Assembly: GCA_035477615.1 (NCBI GenBank)
Contig: DATIKJ010000023.1
Span: 1-13,955, forward strand
Length of the DNA stretch: 13,955 nt
Direction of reading: 5' to 3'
Source: UBA2277 sp035477615
GTDB taxonomy: Bacteria > Patescibacteriota > Microgenomatia > UBA1400 > MFAQ01
Of the stretch, positions 7,378 to 13,955 are shown in pieces; position 1 is the first letter of the stretch, and each line of letters opens with the position of its first letter. The position numbers were made by a program, and so were the translations under genes. The notes beneath the pieces were generated by a model. That model saw only the letters and a program-made list of their open reading frames with translations. It was not told where the DNA came from and made no database searches.

Positions 7378-7395
7378 TTGGACAGTTTTTTGGTA

Positions 7396-8802
7396 TTAAA
7401 AAGAAGCTGTGGCAGTATAGGTTATTTGATTTTCATAGTTTCCGGCTGGCTGGGTAGCATCAACTGAAAGTTTGTAACAAACGTATGCTTGTTGACTACT
7501 AGCTATACTTGCGTTAGACATAATTTGAAAAGGAGTTTCACCGTCACCAAGGCTGGGAAAGTGCTGGTAGTTTGGTGCTGTTGGAGCAATTGTTGGTGTA
7601 CCACTAAGAATTTCTACTGTGTAGCCAAAACCAGGGTTGTTGGCTTCGGTAGCCCAGGTGTCTGAAGTGTCATGATCACAGAGATTGTTGTCACAAGTGG
7701 TGTCCGGTATGTATGAAGGAGATGTGGCTAGATTACTGAGTTGAGAGTTTTCAATGGCGGTCACAGCATAGCCAGTTACACCATTGGTTGACACGGTGAG
7801 TTTTTGAGCACCGGTTTTGAAAGTATCAAGAGCCATGACTCCAAAAGGGACAGAAGCGTTTGTGGTAGTGACATCGAGATCGAGGCTGCAAGCAGTGACA
7901 GTGTCAGCAACACCTTCGATCTTGAAAGTGAGACTTGGGTCGACTGTTGCAGTAACACGGACTGATTCGATAACGGCAATTTTACCAGTGACGTCATCTG
8001 TGGCGGTTGCAGTTTCCGGATCAGCAGCGTTGGTAAAGTTTTGTACTTTGAAAGTATAAGTGTCAGCGGTGTTGGCAACTCTTGAGGTAGAAGGAGCAGG
8101 GGCAATCATAGTGTTAGCTCCACCAGTTTCTCCAACTTTAAGAGTGATATCAGTATTTGAAGCACCAGAACCGGTGTAATGGAACTCAAAACAGTGGTAA
8201 TTAGCTGGTGAGGTACAGCCGCTACCTCCCGAAGCTGTAGCAACTCCGGTAACGAAGGTATAACCAGTTGCATCTGTGGCGGTTGCGGTTACACCAGAGT
8301 TGAAGTCAAAACCGCTAGTGTCAGGAATAGTGTCGTTGCTGTTTGAAGATGCGGCTGGAATTAAGACACGAAAGAAACCACCATTAACGGCAGAAGCTGT
8401 TTTAAAAGTAATGACGTGTTGGGGACGGGATTTGAAGTAGATAACATCTTCATCATTGGCGTCGCCTGGGTCAAGATTGGTTACTGTGGTGAATTCGTCA
8501 TTGTCAATAATGGAGGCAATGACATAGGTATTGGTACCGCCGATTACGAGTGAGTCTCCTGGTTTTAGTCCAGCTGTGGAAACAGAAGTAGCTTCTCCTG
8601 AAGCTGCAGTATAGATCCAGACATGGTTACTACCACCAGCTGTGGGGGGACTAACGCGGCCACGAAAGGACATGCGTGAGTTTTGAAGAGTGTCTTTGGC
8701 AACTGTGAGATTGGCAGCACTAGAAACAACAGGGTAGAAAAAGGAAACAAAGCTAAATATTGTTATCGTCACAATACTACCCCACAGATATCTGTTTTTC
8801 AT
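7396..8802 (-). CDS. Secreted surface protein with C-terminal WxL-like beta domain (copy 2)
   Basis: I start it at ATG 8802 (468 aa), because MKNRYLWGSIVTITIFSF...VVSSAA is a clean signal peptide and this leaves 25 bases after the previous gene. The open frame reaches 8874 but would overlap that gene and add a non-signal tail. The N-terminal ~200 residues are Thr/Ser/Ala-rich beta sequence. The C-terminal ~180 residues share a domain with the gene at 9806-10549: LTVST..GVTGYAVTAIEN, DTTCDNNLCDHD, GFGYTVE, FQIMSNASIASSQQAYVCYK, and the end AGNYENQITYTATASF. The paired cysteines (DTTCDNNLC) probably form a disulfide. The layout (beta domain at the extreme C-terminus, partner DUF916-like gene next door) parallels Firmicutes WxL proteins, but the Trp-x-Leu motif itself is not clear. 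Extracellular. Confidence 0.75.
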   Translation of the reverse strand: MKNRYLWGSIVTITIFSFVSFFYPVVSSAANLTVAKDTLQNSRMSFRGRVSPPTAGGSNHVWIYTAASGEATSVSTAGLKPGDSLVIGGTNTYVIASIIDNDEFTTVTNLDPGDANDEDVIYFKSRPQHVITFKTASAVNGGFFRVLIPAASSNSNDTIPDTSGFDFNSGVTATATDATGYTFVTGVATASGGSGCTSPANYHCFEFHYTGSGASNTDITLKVGETGGANTMIAPAPSTSRVANTADTYTFKVQNFTNAADPETATATDDVTGKIAVIESVRVTATVDPSLTFKIEGVADTVTACSLDLDVTTTNASVPFGVMALDTFKTGAQKLTVSTNGVTGYAVTAIENSQLSNLATSPSYIPDTTCDNNLCDHDTSDTWATEANNPGFGYTVEILSGTPTIAPTAPNYQHFPSLGDGETPFQIMSNASIASSQQAYVCYKLSVDATQPAGNYENQITYTATASF

Positions 8803-8827
8803 GTCTGTAATCAATATGGCATTGTTA

Positions 8828-9805
8828 TTATTGTGTGTCAATACTTTTTCTCGAGGATTTGCTGGTAATGACAAGAACAGAAACGATGATTAATAAGGTG
8901 AGAAAAAGACCCAAACTAAGTTTTAGAGGAAAAAAGAAAACTTCGATAGTGGTTGAGGTATTGGAGTTATCTGTCTTTATTTCAAGAGTTATTTGATGGG
9001 GTCCAATATTGCTTAAAGATGGTGTGTATTCAAAATTATTACCATCAATACTGAGAATGGCTCTTCGAGACTTAGCAATAACATTGACAGGGAGAACACC
9101 GTCGAGATAAATGGGTTTGTTATTGCTGGTGGATACACGAAAGACTCCTTTAGTTTCGGCTGAGAAGTTGCCTTCATTGCTAACTAGAGCAGTGAACTTA
9201 ATTGGGGTAATACTGTCAACAAAATAGAGATTACCTACTTTTAGATAGTTATTATCAAGAGGATAGAAATTTTCAATTTTGAGAATGGTGTCTGGGTAGG
9301 CCTGGTCGTTAATGGTGATAAGAAGATTGGATCCAAGAGTGGCTCTTATAGAAGATCCTTGAAAAGATTGAGTAAGGGAGTTTTCGTAGGTGGAGATGAT
9401 GATGGTGGCATAGATATCCGTGAGAAGAGCGTCTTCAGGAATGGAGATACTGAGAACTAGTTGTTCGCTTGCTCCAGCGGCTATGTTAAAGGGTTCGTTA
9501 AATTTAATTTGAGAGTTAGCCAAGCTAAAATAACTTAACCAGGGAGTTATAGTTTTTGGATCGAGTATGGGATTGCCAAAGTTGTCTGATTCTGAGAAGG
9601 GAATTATGGAGGTGATTAAGGTTTTATCGGTTGAGCTTAGGTTTTCGATTTTAAAAACTTGAGTAATGGATTTTCCCGGTTTTATATGGATGCGGAGAAG
9701 GGGTGGATAAATAGAGAGACCGTAGTTTTCGGCAGAGACTTTTTGTGATGATAAAAGAGTAAAAAGAACGGAGAGAAAAATGATTGTGAGATATTTTTTA
9801 GTCAT
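8828..9805 (-). CDS. DUF916/WxLIP-like membrane-anchored surface protein (copy 1)
   Basis: 325 residues. ATG 9805 directly abuts the TAA of the upstream gene (TAAATG), implying translational coupling. Signal peptide 1-25 (SSQKVSA|ENYG). Mature start GLSIYPPLLRIHIKPGKSIT with FKIENLSSTDKTLITSI matches the 'xPPxxxxxxxPGxxxxxxxxxxN' start seen in the gene at 6406-7377. The second beta domain runs from KIENFYPLDNNYLKVGNLYF to IGPHQITLEIKTDN. The C-terminal anchor ~290-313 carries the FFFPLKL motif just before the helix, echoing FFPIRL in the paralogue, and is followed by a short basic tail (SKSSRKS). Probably faces outward, anchored at its C-terminus, and presents or scaffolds the neighbouring WxL-like secreted proteins. 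That role is inferred from the Firmicutes DUF916/WxL pairing. Confidence 0.75.
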   Translation of the reverse strand: MTKKYLTIIFLSVLFTLLSSQKVSAENYGLSIYPPLLRIHIKPGKSITQVFKIENLSSTDKTLITSIIPFSESDNFGNPILDPKTITPWLSYFSLANSQIKFNEPFNIAAGASEQLVLSISIPEDALLTDIYATIIISTYENSLTQSFQGSSIRATLGSNLLITINDQAYPDTILKIENFYPLDNNYLKVGNLYFVDSITPIKFTALVSNEGNFSAETKGVFRVSTSNNKPIYLDGVLPVNVIAKSRRAILSIDGNNFEYTPSLSNIGPHQITLEIKTDNSNTSTTIEVFFFPLKLSLGLFLTLLIIVSVLVITSKSSRKSIDTQ

Positions 9806-10549
9806 TTAGAAAGCAGGAATGGCAATGAATTGAATAGAGTTTTGGTAAGTACCGGCAGCTTGGGCAGCATCGATGTTGATTTTGTAAGTAACGGTAGCTG
9901 CAGATGAGGTAGCCATTTTGTCTTTGGACATAACAATGGCCGGTTCGTCGACATTTTGGACAGGGAAGGGACGATAAAAATTGGAGTCTTCAAAGTCACC
10001 CAGGTCAACATCGGTACCAGACATGTTGTAGCCAAAGCCATAGCGAGTATTATCTAGCCATTGATTAGCATCTGTTTGGAGACAAGGAGTGGCAAGATCA
10101 CAAGAAGTATCGGCAATGGTAGCAACGGTGCCACTTACACGTCTTAAGGGGTGATCTTCTATAGCTTTGACACTGTAACCAAAGGCACTACCGGTGGTGA
10201 CAGTAAGAGTGTTGGTTCTAGTGCTAGGAACACCGGGTACCAGGCTACCAAAATCAATATCAAGATTTGAAATCTTAAAAGAAAAAGGGACGATGGAGTG
10301 TATGTATTGGAAGCCTGCTTGAACAACGAAACCGTCGGAGTTGAAACGACCTTGAAAGGTCTGACCAACTGTGTCGTTGAGATTTATGCTGTGATCCTCG
10401 TTACTTTTGTTGCCACCAGTGATGTTGATGGTACTCATTTGGACTTCAAAAGTGGGGGATTTTAAGTTGTCGGCAAAAACAATGTTTGGAACTAAGGATG
10501 TGAAAAATATGAGGGTGATAATTGAAGTTATAAGGTATATCATCTTCAT
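9806..10549 (-). CDS. Secreted surface protein with C-terminal WxL-like beta domain (copy 1)
   Basis: I favour ATG 10549 (247 aa) because the signal peptide MKMIYLITSIITLIFF...NIVFADN begins there; the frame is open to an ATG at 10579 (257 aa). Mature protein: a short N-terminal module (INLNDTVGQTFQGRFNSDGF, VVQAGFQYI), then PFSFKISNLDIDFGSLVPG and the C-terminal domain shared with the gene at 7396-8802: LTVTTGSAFGYSVKAIEDHP, IADTSCDLATPC, YGFGYNMSG, AIVMSKDKMATSSAATVTYK and the end AGTYQNSIQFIAIPAF. The two cysteines of DTSCDLATPC are conserved in the paralogue. It is the first gene of the five-gene surface operon; its stop touches the next start. No membrane anchor, so it is probably held by a partner such as the adjacent DUF916-like protein. 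Function is inferred from context. Confidence 0.75.
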   Translation of the reverse strand: MKMIYLITSIITLIFFTSLVPNIVFADNLKSPTFEVQMSTINITGGNKSNEDHSINLNDTVGQTFQGRFNSDGFVVQAGFQYIHSIVPFSFKISNLDIDFGSLVPGVPSTRTNTLTVTTGSAFGYSVKAIEDHPLRRVSGTVATIADTSCDLATPCLQTDANQWLDNTRYGFGYNMSGTDVDLGDFEDSNFYRPFPVQNVDEPAIVMSKDKMATSSAATVTYKINIDAAQAAGTYQNSIQFIAIPAF

Positions 10550-10714
10550 ATTTTGGTCTAATGAGGGTATGGAAAACATTTTTTAAGCAAAAATTAGGAT
10601 TGATATGTATTTGATTGATGTAGTTCTATATGATTGATTAGTTGGGAGTGATATAGTTGTTGTTTGTGTTTAAGAGGAGATATATAACCCGAATAGATTA
10701 GACAAAAATATGCT

Positions 10715-11461
10715 TTATAATTCTATCTTATCGGATTTATCTTCAATTGATTTTTGAAAGGTGCCTGTTGAAGAATAAAGACTAATTAAATCTTTTTGAA
10801 TAGTTTTTAGTTTTTCGAGCAGTGACTTGGGAAAAAGTGGTGACTGAGTTTTGGTATTTAGGTAAATGACGATGTCTGAGATGGAGTTTAGAACCGAGGC
10901 TATTGAAGGTTTGGCTGTGGTTGAGATCCAGAGAAGACTCTCAACCTCTTCGTCTTTGATTGCTTCTTTAAGGAGATAGATTTTACCTTCAGATTGAAGG
11001 TATTTTAAGTAATTATTACTAAAAATAATGGCGAGAGGGGTGATCAGTATTAAGGTCAGAAGATCGATGATAACAAGGGAGGTAAGATCTTGATAGTTTT
11101 GCCAGAAGAGGATAATAACAAGAGTGGTTGAAGCTATGGCAGCTTGAGATGGAGATAGTAAAAGAGCAATAGCAAAGAGAAGAAAATATAGAACAAAAAA
11201 AATGGGAGAGGAGATACCTCCGGAAGAAAAGATTAGGAGTAGAGAAATTGATACAAGTACAAGGGTGGCAACAAAAGAGGGCTGAGTAACTCTTCGAAAA
11301 ATTAATTTGGAGACGAAATAGAGCAAAATAAGGGCTCCAGTAAGCTGAAGATTGTAGTTTTTAAGAATTGGAGACTGATTCCAGGCGAAAACTGAGACGA
11401 TGGTAATAATTAACAGAAGAGTGTTCACAAATTTTGTGGCCATACTCTTATATAATAACAT
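10715..11461 (-). CDS. Six-helix membrane protein with a degenerate histidine-kinase-like tail
   Basis: 248 residues (start ATG 11461; Met7 at 11443 is also possible). Six hydrophobic segments at ~11-27, 38-55, 63-80, 84-103, 106-120 and 127-147, with few charges in the loops. The cytoplasmic tail (~150-248) is helical: YLKYLQSEGKIYLLKEAIKD, then SLLWISTTAKPSIASVLNSI and SLLEKLKTIQKDLISLYSS. This has the spacing of a DHp helical hairpin, but where a kinase has S-H-E-L-R-T-P this protein has S-T-T-A-K-P, and no ATP-binding domain follows. It could be a former sensor kinase reduced to a membrane sensor or scaffold, or an unrelated helical protein. It sits alone upstream of the surface operon, 135 bases before it, and is divergent from comEA. 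Confidence 0.65.
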   Translation of the reverse strand: MLLYKSMATKFVNTLLLIITIVSVFAWNQSPILKNYNLQLTGALILLYFVSKLIFRRVTQPSFVATLVLVSISLLLIFSSGGISSPIFFVLYFLLFAIALLLSPSQAAIASTTLVIILFWQNYQDLTSLVIIDLLTLILITPLAIIFSNNYLKYLQSEGKIYLLKEAIKDEEVESLLWISTTAKPSIASVLNSISDIVIYLNTKTQSPLFPKSLLEKLKTIQKDLISLYSSTGTFQKSIEDKSDKIEL

Positions 11462-11471
11462 TTCGTACTAA

Positions 11472-11497
11472 GTATTATGTATTTAGGTATTATGTAT
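11472..11497. repeat. Direct repeat of GTATTATGTAT in the divergent intergenic region
   Basis: Two exact 11-bp copies start at 11472 and 11487 (15 bp apart), just upstream of the leftward membrane-protein gene. They could be operator half-sites, but AT-rich sequence makes chance repeats fairly likely. The remaining intergenic DNA (11498-11701) is AT-rich, with nothing else I can support. Confidence 0.3.
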
Positions 11498-11701
11498 GGG
11501 AATGTGCGGAGATAGTTAAAATTGGGTGCGGTAATTACTGATATATTATGATCTATAACTAGCAGTATATGTATAAAAGTGATGACATAATTACGCCTAG
11601 TTATTGAATATTTATATGTCTGTGTTTTAAAAATTGGCGATTGTTATTGGTGAATAATAATGCGGAAATTTGGATTTATCGGTAATGGAAATTTGTGAAA
11701 G

Positions 11702-11710
11702 TGGTATATT
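11702..11710 (+). promoter_or_regulatory. Extended -10 promoter placing the transcript start at the comEA start codon
   Basis: TGG (11702-11704) plus TATATT (11705-11710) form an extended -10 element with five of six -10 bases. There is no good -35. Transcription starting seven bases downstream would begin at 11717, the G of the GTG start codon, giving a leaderless mRNA. No Shine-Dalgarno is visible upstream of this gene, which fits. Confidence 0.4.
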
Positions 11711-11716
11711 TTAATT

Positions 11717-12325
11717 GTGATATCTAAGACACTGAAAAATATTTATAAAAAAACTAATGGTCTGGATAGGTTTCTAATAATTGTATCTTTAATTGGAGTC
11801 GGTGTGGCAGTTGTCAGCCTTTTTAGAGGCATTTTAATGGATCGTAGGATTCAAGTTGAGTATTTAAATGGAGAAAATATGGTAATGGGTGAGGCTGAAA
11901 CGCTAATATTTGTAGATATTGAAGGTGCTGTTATTAAGAGTGGTGTTTTTGAGTTAAAGGACGGTTCTCGAGTTAAAGATGTTTTAGTAATGGCCGGTGG
12001 ATTATCAGATGGTGCTGACAGAGACTTTTGTGAAAAGAATATAAATATGGCAGAGCTGGTAAAAGATGGGCAGAAAATATACATTCCATTTTTGGAAAAT
12101 ACTAATGCCCCGTATGGGTATACTGAGGCTAATGTGTCGAGTAAAAGGGTGAATATTAATAGTGCGAGCATATCAGAACTTGATACCCTTTGGGGTATAG
12201 GGAGTGCTAGAGCAGAGTCTATTGTGAAAAATAGACCTTATCAAAGTATTGAAGACTTGATAACTAAGAATGTTTTGACGAAATCACTGGTAGATAAAAA
12301 TAGAGAAATGATGTCGGTATATTAA
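11717..12325 (+). CDS. comEA: ComEA-like DNA-uptake protein (SLBB + helix-hairpin-helix)
   Basis: 202 residues from GTG 11717. A short cytoplasmic N-terminus is followed by a membrane helix (~19-39). An SLBB domain spans ~62-125 (FVDIEGAVIKSGVFELKDGS, VLVMAGGLSDGA, LVKDGQKIYIPF). A C-terminal helix-hairpin-helix domain spans ~145-200 (VNINSASISELDTLWGIGSA). This is the ComEA layout: the HhH domain binds incoming double-stranded DNA outside the membrane and hands it to ComEC. The first HhH loop (WGIGSARAESIV) is intact, with Trp replacing the usual Pro before GIG. The second hairpin, normally GIG-like, is replaced by KNVLTKSLVDKNREMM and may be degenerate. comEC begins one base after its stop, so they form an operon. 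Confidence 0.9.
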   Translation: MISKTLKNIYKKTNGLDRFLIIVSLIGVGVAVVSLFRGILMDRRIQVEYLNGENMVMGEAETLIFVDIEGAVIKSGVFELKDGSRVKDVLVMAGGLSDGADRDFCEKNINMAELVKDGQKIYIPFLENTNAPYGYTEANVSSKRVNINSASISELDTLWGIGSARAESIVKNRPYQSIEDLITKNVLTKSLVDKNREMMSVY

Positions 12326-12326
12326 T

Positions 12327-13442
12327 ATGAAATGGAGATGGTGGATATTAGTAGTAATTTTAATTTTTAGATTTTCTCTAGGGTGGATAGAAACCAGTAA
12401 ATTTGAACCAAATATTAGAATAAGGGTTACGGGGAATATAGACACTATATATCAAAATGATACTGAATGTATCATCTCATTAGGAAGATTTTGGATTGAT
12501 TTCCGCGATAACTGTTTGTTTACACGAAAGACAAAAGTGAGTATTATTGGCAGAGTTAGTGGTGGAGTGATAGACAAATTATTAGGGAGATTGTGGCTTG
12601 GTAGCGCGGAAATACTTGTTTATGATGATAAGACTGTGTCTAAGTTGTCTGATGGGTATTTTTTAAGGTTGTTAAGCATCTTTCGTGAAAAGAATGTAAA
12701 TGTGTATCGTAGGTTCCTGCCTGAAGCTGAGTCAAGTTTGGTTGCGGGAATTATTTTAGGATATAAAAAAGATATAGGGCAGAAAATGTACGAGATGATG
12801 GTAAAAAGCGGAACCATTCATATTGCCGTGGCTTCAGGATACAACATAATGCTTGTGGGAGGGACAGTACTTTCTATTTGTTTTTGGTTTTGCAAACGAA
12901 AATGGGCGAGTGTGTTGGCTGTAGTAGCAATGATTATATATGCAGTTGAGGCTGGTGGAGAGCCACCAGTAATTCGAGCGGTGATAATGGCGGGGGTGGT
13001 GTTTTGGGCGGCAGTAATCGGCAGGAAGTCTCTTTCTTGGTGGGTATTGTTGGTTACTGGGTGGCTAATGGTACTGGTGGAGCCATTACTTTTGCTCAAT
13101 GTTAGTTTTCAGTTGTCGATGGCGGCGAGTGTGGGTCTTATGATTGTTGAGCCTTGGATGAGTAAAATACTTGATAAAAATCACGAAAAGTTGGCGCAGG
13201 TATTGGGAGGGTCGGGGGTGACAACGTCGTTTTCTACCATGTTAACGACGGCACCAATTATTTGGTGGCATTTTGGAAGAATGAGTTGGATTGGTATAGT
13301 AAGTAATATTTTGATACTACCATTGGTGCCGATTTTGATGATCACTGGAGCGATGATGCAGATTTTTCCTGGAGTGTTTTACTGGCCGACTTATGTGGTG
13401 GCGCATTGGATGGTGGAAGTAATTAGATTTTTTGGAAGTTAA
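12327..13442 (+). CDS. comEC: ComEC competence-domain protein (DNA channel part; lacks the MBL domain)
   Basis: 371 residues. N-terminal membrane helix (~5-19), a small beta region (~28-105) in the place of the ComEC OB-like DUF4131 domain, then the polytopic Competence domain (~135-371). Characteristic stretches are LPEAESSLVAGIILGYKKDI, SGTIHIAVASGYNIMLVGG (counterpart of GLxHLLAVSGLH), GGEPPVIRAVIMAG (matching the conserved P..RA segment), LLLNVSFQLSMAASVGLM (the SFQLS motif) and IWWHFGRMSWIGIVSNILIL. It forms the cytoplasmic-membrane channel for single-stranded DNA. Many ComEC proteins continue into a metallo-beta-lactamase-like domain. Here the frame ends in TAA at 13442, and that domain is encoded separately from 13738. 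So comEC is split, with a folded element in the gap. Confidence 0.92.
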   Translation: MKWRWWILVVILIFRFSLGWIETSKFEPNIRIRVTGNIDTIYQNDTECIISLGRFWIDFRDNCLFTRKTKVSIIGRVSGGVIDKLLGRLWLGSAEILVYDDKTVSKLSDGYFLRLLSIFREKNVNVYRRFLPEAESSLVAGIILGYKKDIGQKMYEMMVKSGTIHIAVASGYNIMLVGGTVLSICFWFCKRKWASVLAVVAMIIYAVEAGGEPPVIRAVIMAGVVFWAAVIGRKSLSWWVLLVTGWLMVLVEPLLLLNVSFQLSMAASVGLMIVEPWMSKILDKNHEKLAQVLGGSGVTTSFSTMLTTAPIIWWHFGRMSWIGIVSNILILPLVPILMITGAMMQIFPGVFYWPTYVVAHWMVEVIRFFGS

Positions 13443-13460
13443 GAGATGAGATTTTCTTAC

Positions 13461-13616
13461 CAAACCTGCCGCCTTACACCTTTTGCAAAAACCAGATGTT
13501 CTCCACCTGCGTTGGAGCCATCTTTGTGCTGCGGGCGCAAAAATTTTCCTGACGGAAAATACCATGCTTTTGCGCACGTGCGCAATATTTTTGAAAAGGT
13601 ATAAGGCTTCGGTTTG
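13461..13616. other. Strongly folded 156-bp inverted-repeat element inside the comEC split
   Basis: Outer arms 13461-13491 and 13588-13616 are imperfect inverted repeats of ~30 bp. Inside lie a hairpin at 13495-13522 (GATG/CTCCA with TGGAG/CATC) and a long stem: GCGCAAAA (13535) plus ATTTTCC, loop TGAC, GGAAAAT, a 7-base bulge, then TTTTGCGC (13568-13575). A perfect 16-bp palindrome TTGCGCACGTGCGCAA (13570-13585) overlaps the stem's right arm, so the two are alternatives. The whole can fold like a cloverleaf on either strand. It codes for nothing convincing. It could be a MITE or REP-like mobile repeat, or a structured RNA. It matches no RNA family I recognise. Confidence 0.6.
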
Positions 13617-13636
13617 TTTGAAAATTATTTTTCAAA
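13617..13636. other. Perfect 8-bp hairpin next to the folded element
   Basis: TTTGAAAA (13617-13624) and TTTTCAAA (13629-13636) pair perfectly around the loop TTAT. It directly follows the right arm of the folded element and may be part of the same unit. Confidence 0.4.
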
Positions 13637-13657
13637 TTGGATAAACACTACGAAACA

Positions 13658-13680
13658 GAATAATTTCCACTTATTCTTTT
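13658..13680 (+). terminator. Weak candidate terminator after the comEA-comEC transcript
   Basis: GAATAA (13658-13663) pairs with TTATTC (13671-13676) around a 7-base loop and is followed by TTTT. The stem is AT-only except one pair, so it would be weak. If active it would separate comEA-comEC from the downstream domain gene. Confidence 0.3.
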
Positions 13681-13737
13681 CAGAAATACTAAAAAAGGAT
13701 TTTCAAAGTGATGTGCGGAGAGCTGTAAGATGGTAGG

Positions 13738-13955
13738 GTGAACTGGAAAAGATGGGGAGTGGTTGTTGTATTATTAAGTTTAGTTTGGCTGTGGCAGCAG
13801 TGGCCAGATGGTAAGCTTCGAGTGGTGTTTTGTGATGTAGGTCAGGGAGATGCAGCGCTGGTTGTTTTAGGATCATTTCAGGCTCTTGTGGATACAGGCC
13901 CAAGTGAACAGAAACTGTTTGCTTGTTTGGGAAGGGAGATACCATTTTGGGATAG
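13738..13955 (+). CDS. ComEC metallo-beta-lactamase-like domain as a separate gene (partial)
   Basis: Open to the window end for 72 codons. An in-frame TAA at 13726-13728 with no ATG after it leaves GTG 13738 as the likely start. It begins with a basic/Trp start and a hydrophobic helix (WGVVVVLLSLVWLWQQW), then GKLRVVFCDVGQGDAALVVL and QALVDTGPS. The DVGQGDA motif and following beta strand are the signature start of the MBL-fold domain at the C-terminus of ComEC, which follows the competence domain and is thought to process the non-transported DNA strand. The helix corresponds to the last membrane helix that precedes this domain in full-length ComEC. It therefore looks like the missing second half of the comEC at 12327-13442, expressed separately. 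The metal-binding HxHxDH motif would lie past the edge. Confidence 0.8.
   Translation, partial: MNWKRWGVVVVLLSLVWLWQQWPDGKLRVVFCDVGQGDAALVVLGSFQALVDTGPSEQKLFACLGREIPFWD

Noticed and set aside
8803..8874. Upstream start of the WxL-like protein at 8874
   Set aside because: It would overlap the preceding gene by 47 bases and place 24 polar residues before an otherwise standard signal peptide.
4360..10660. Shared 12-mer GTGATATAGTTG near 4360 and 10649 as a common regulatory site
   Set aside because: Several exact 12-mer pairs are expected by chance in 14 kb, and the two contexts do not otherwise align.
13317..13577. 86-aa minus-strand ORF across the comEC end and folded element
   Set aside because: It is antisense to the conserved competence domain and composed of inverted-repeat sequence, with no coding character.
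13461..13616. Integron attC site
   Set aside because: The nested inverted repeats suggested it, but the conserved GTTRRRY/RYYYAAC core sites and paired simple-site layout are not present.
13450..13704. GATTTTC direct repeat (13450-13456 and 13698-13704) as a target-site duplication of the comEC-gap element
   Set aside because: The copies do not abut the element's inverted-repeat ends, the word is AT-rich and short, and removing the interval would not restore a single comEC frame.

Overview
The window looks like a chromosomal segment from a Candidatus Patescibacteria (CPR) genome, most likely of the Microgenomates group. This assignment is inference from gene content. The sequence is AT-rich and mostly lacks recognisable Shine-Dalgarno sites. 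Its secreted proteins have the signal-peptide, beta-rich, C-terminal-anchor layout familiar from that group, it carries a comEA/comEC competence pair, and it has a giant fibre-like surface protein. All nine complete protein genes end in TAA, and none needs a recoded stop.

Layout. (1) 1-3993, minus strand: a 45-residue membrane mini-protein is followed with zero spacing by a giant gene that runs off the left edge (1285 codons seen). The giant protein joins two tandem tyrosine-recombinase-type core-binding (SAM-like) domains, one membrane helix and a long extracellular beta/tail-fibre-like stalk. (2) 3994-4798: an AT-rich intergenic stretch with promoter-like and operator-like repeats, then a small mobile cassette: a broken GIY-YIG endonuclease gene between two REP-like inverted repeats. 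(3) 4799-10579, minus strand: a five-gene cell-surface operon. Two homologous small surface proteins alternate with two homologous membrane-anchored DUF916/WxLIP-like proteins, followed by an Ig-like protein with a Pro/Thr-rich linker. I read this as a remote counterpart of the Firmicutes WxL/DUF916 surface-complex loci. (4) 10715-11461, minus: a six-helix membrane protein whose cytoplasmic tail resembles a histidine-kinase dimerisation hairpin without its histidine or ATPase domain. (5) 11717-13955, plus: comEA, comEC (competence domain only), a strongly folded 156-bp inverted-repeat element, then a separate gene for the ComEC metallo-beta-lactamase-like domain, cut by the window end.

Taken together, most of the window is devoted to the cell envelope: surface fibres, a probable surface complex and the DNA-uptake channel. 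Organisms of this type depend on contact with other cells and on imported nucleic acid, so such clustering makes biological sense. The most unusual items are the DNA-binding-domain/surface-fibre fusion, the duplicated WxL-like/DUF916-like pairs, the split comEC with the folded element in its gap, and the GIY-YIG cassette whose terminal repeats show compensatory changes.
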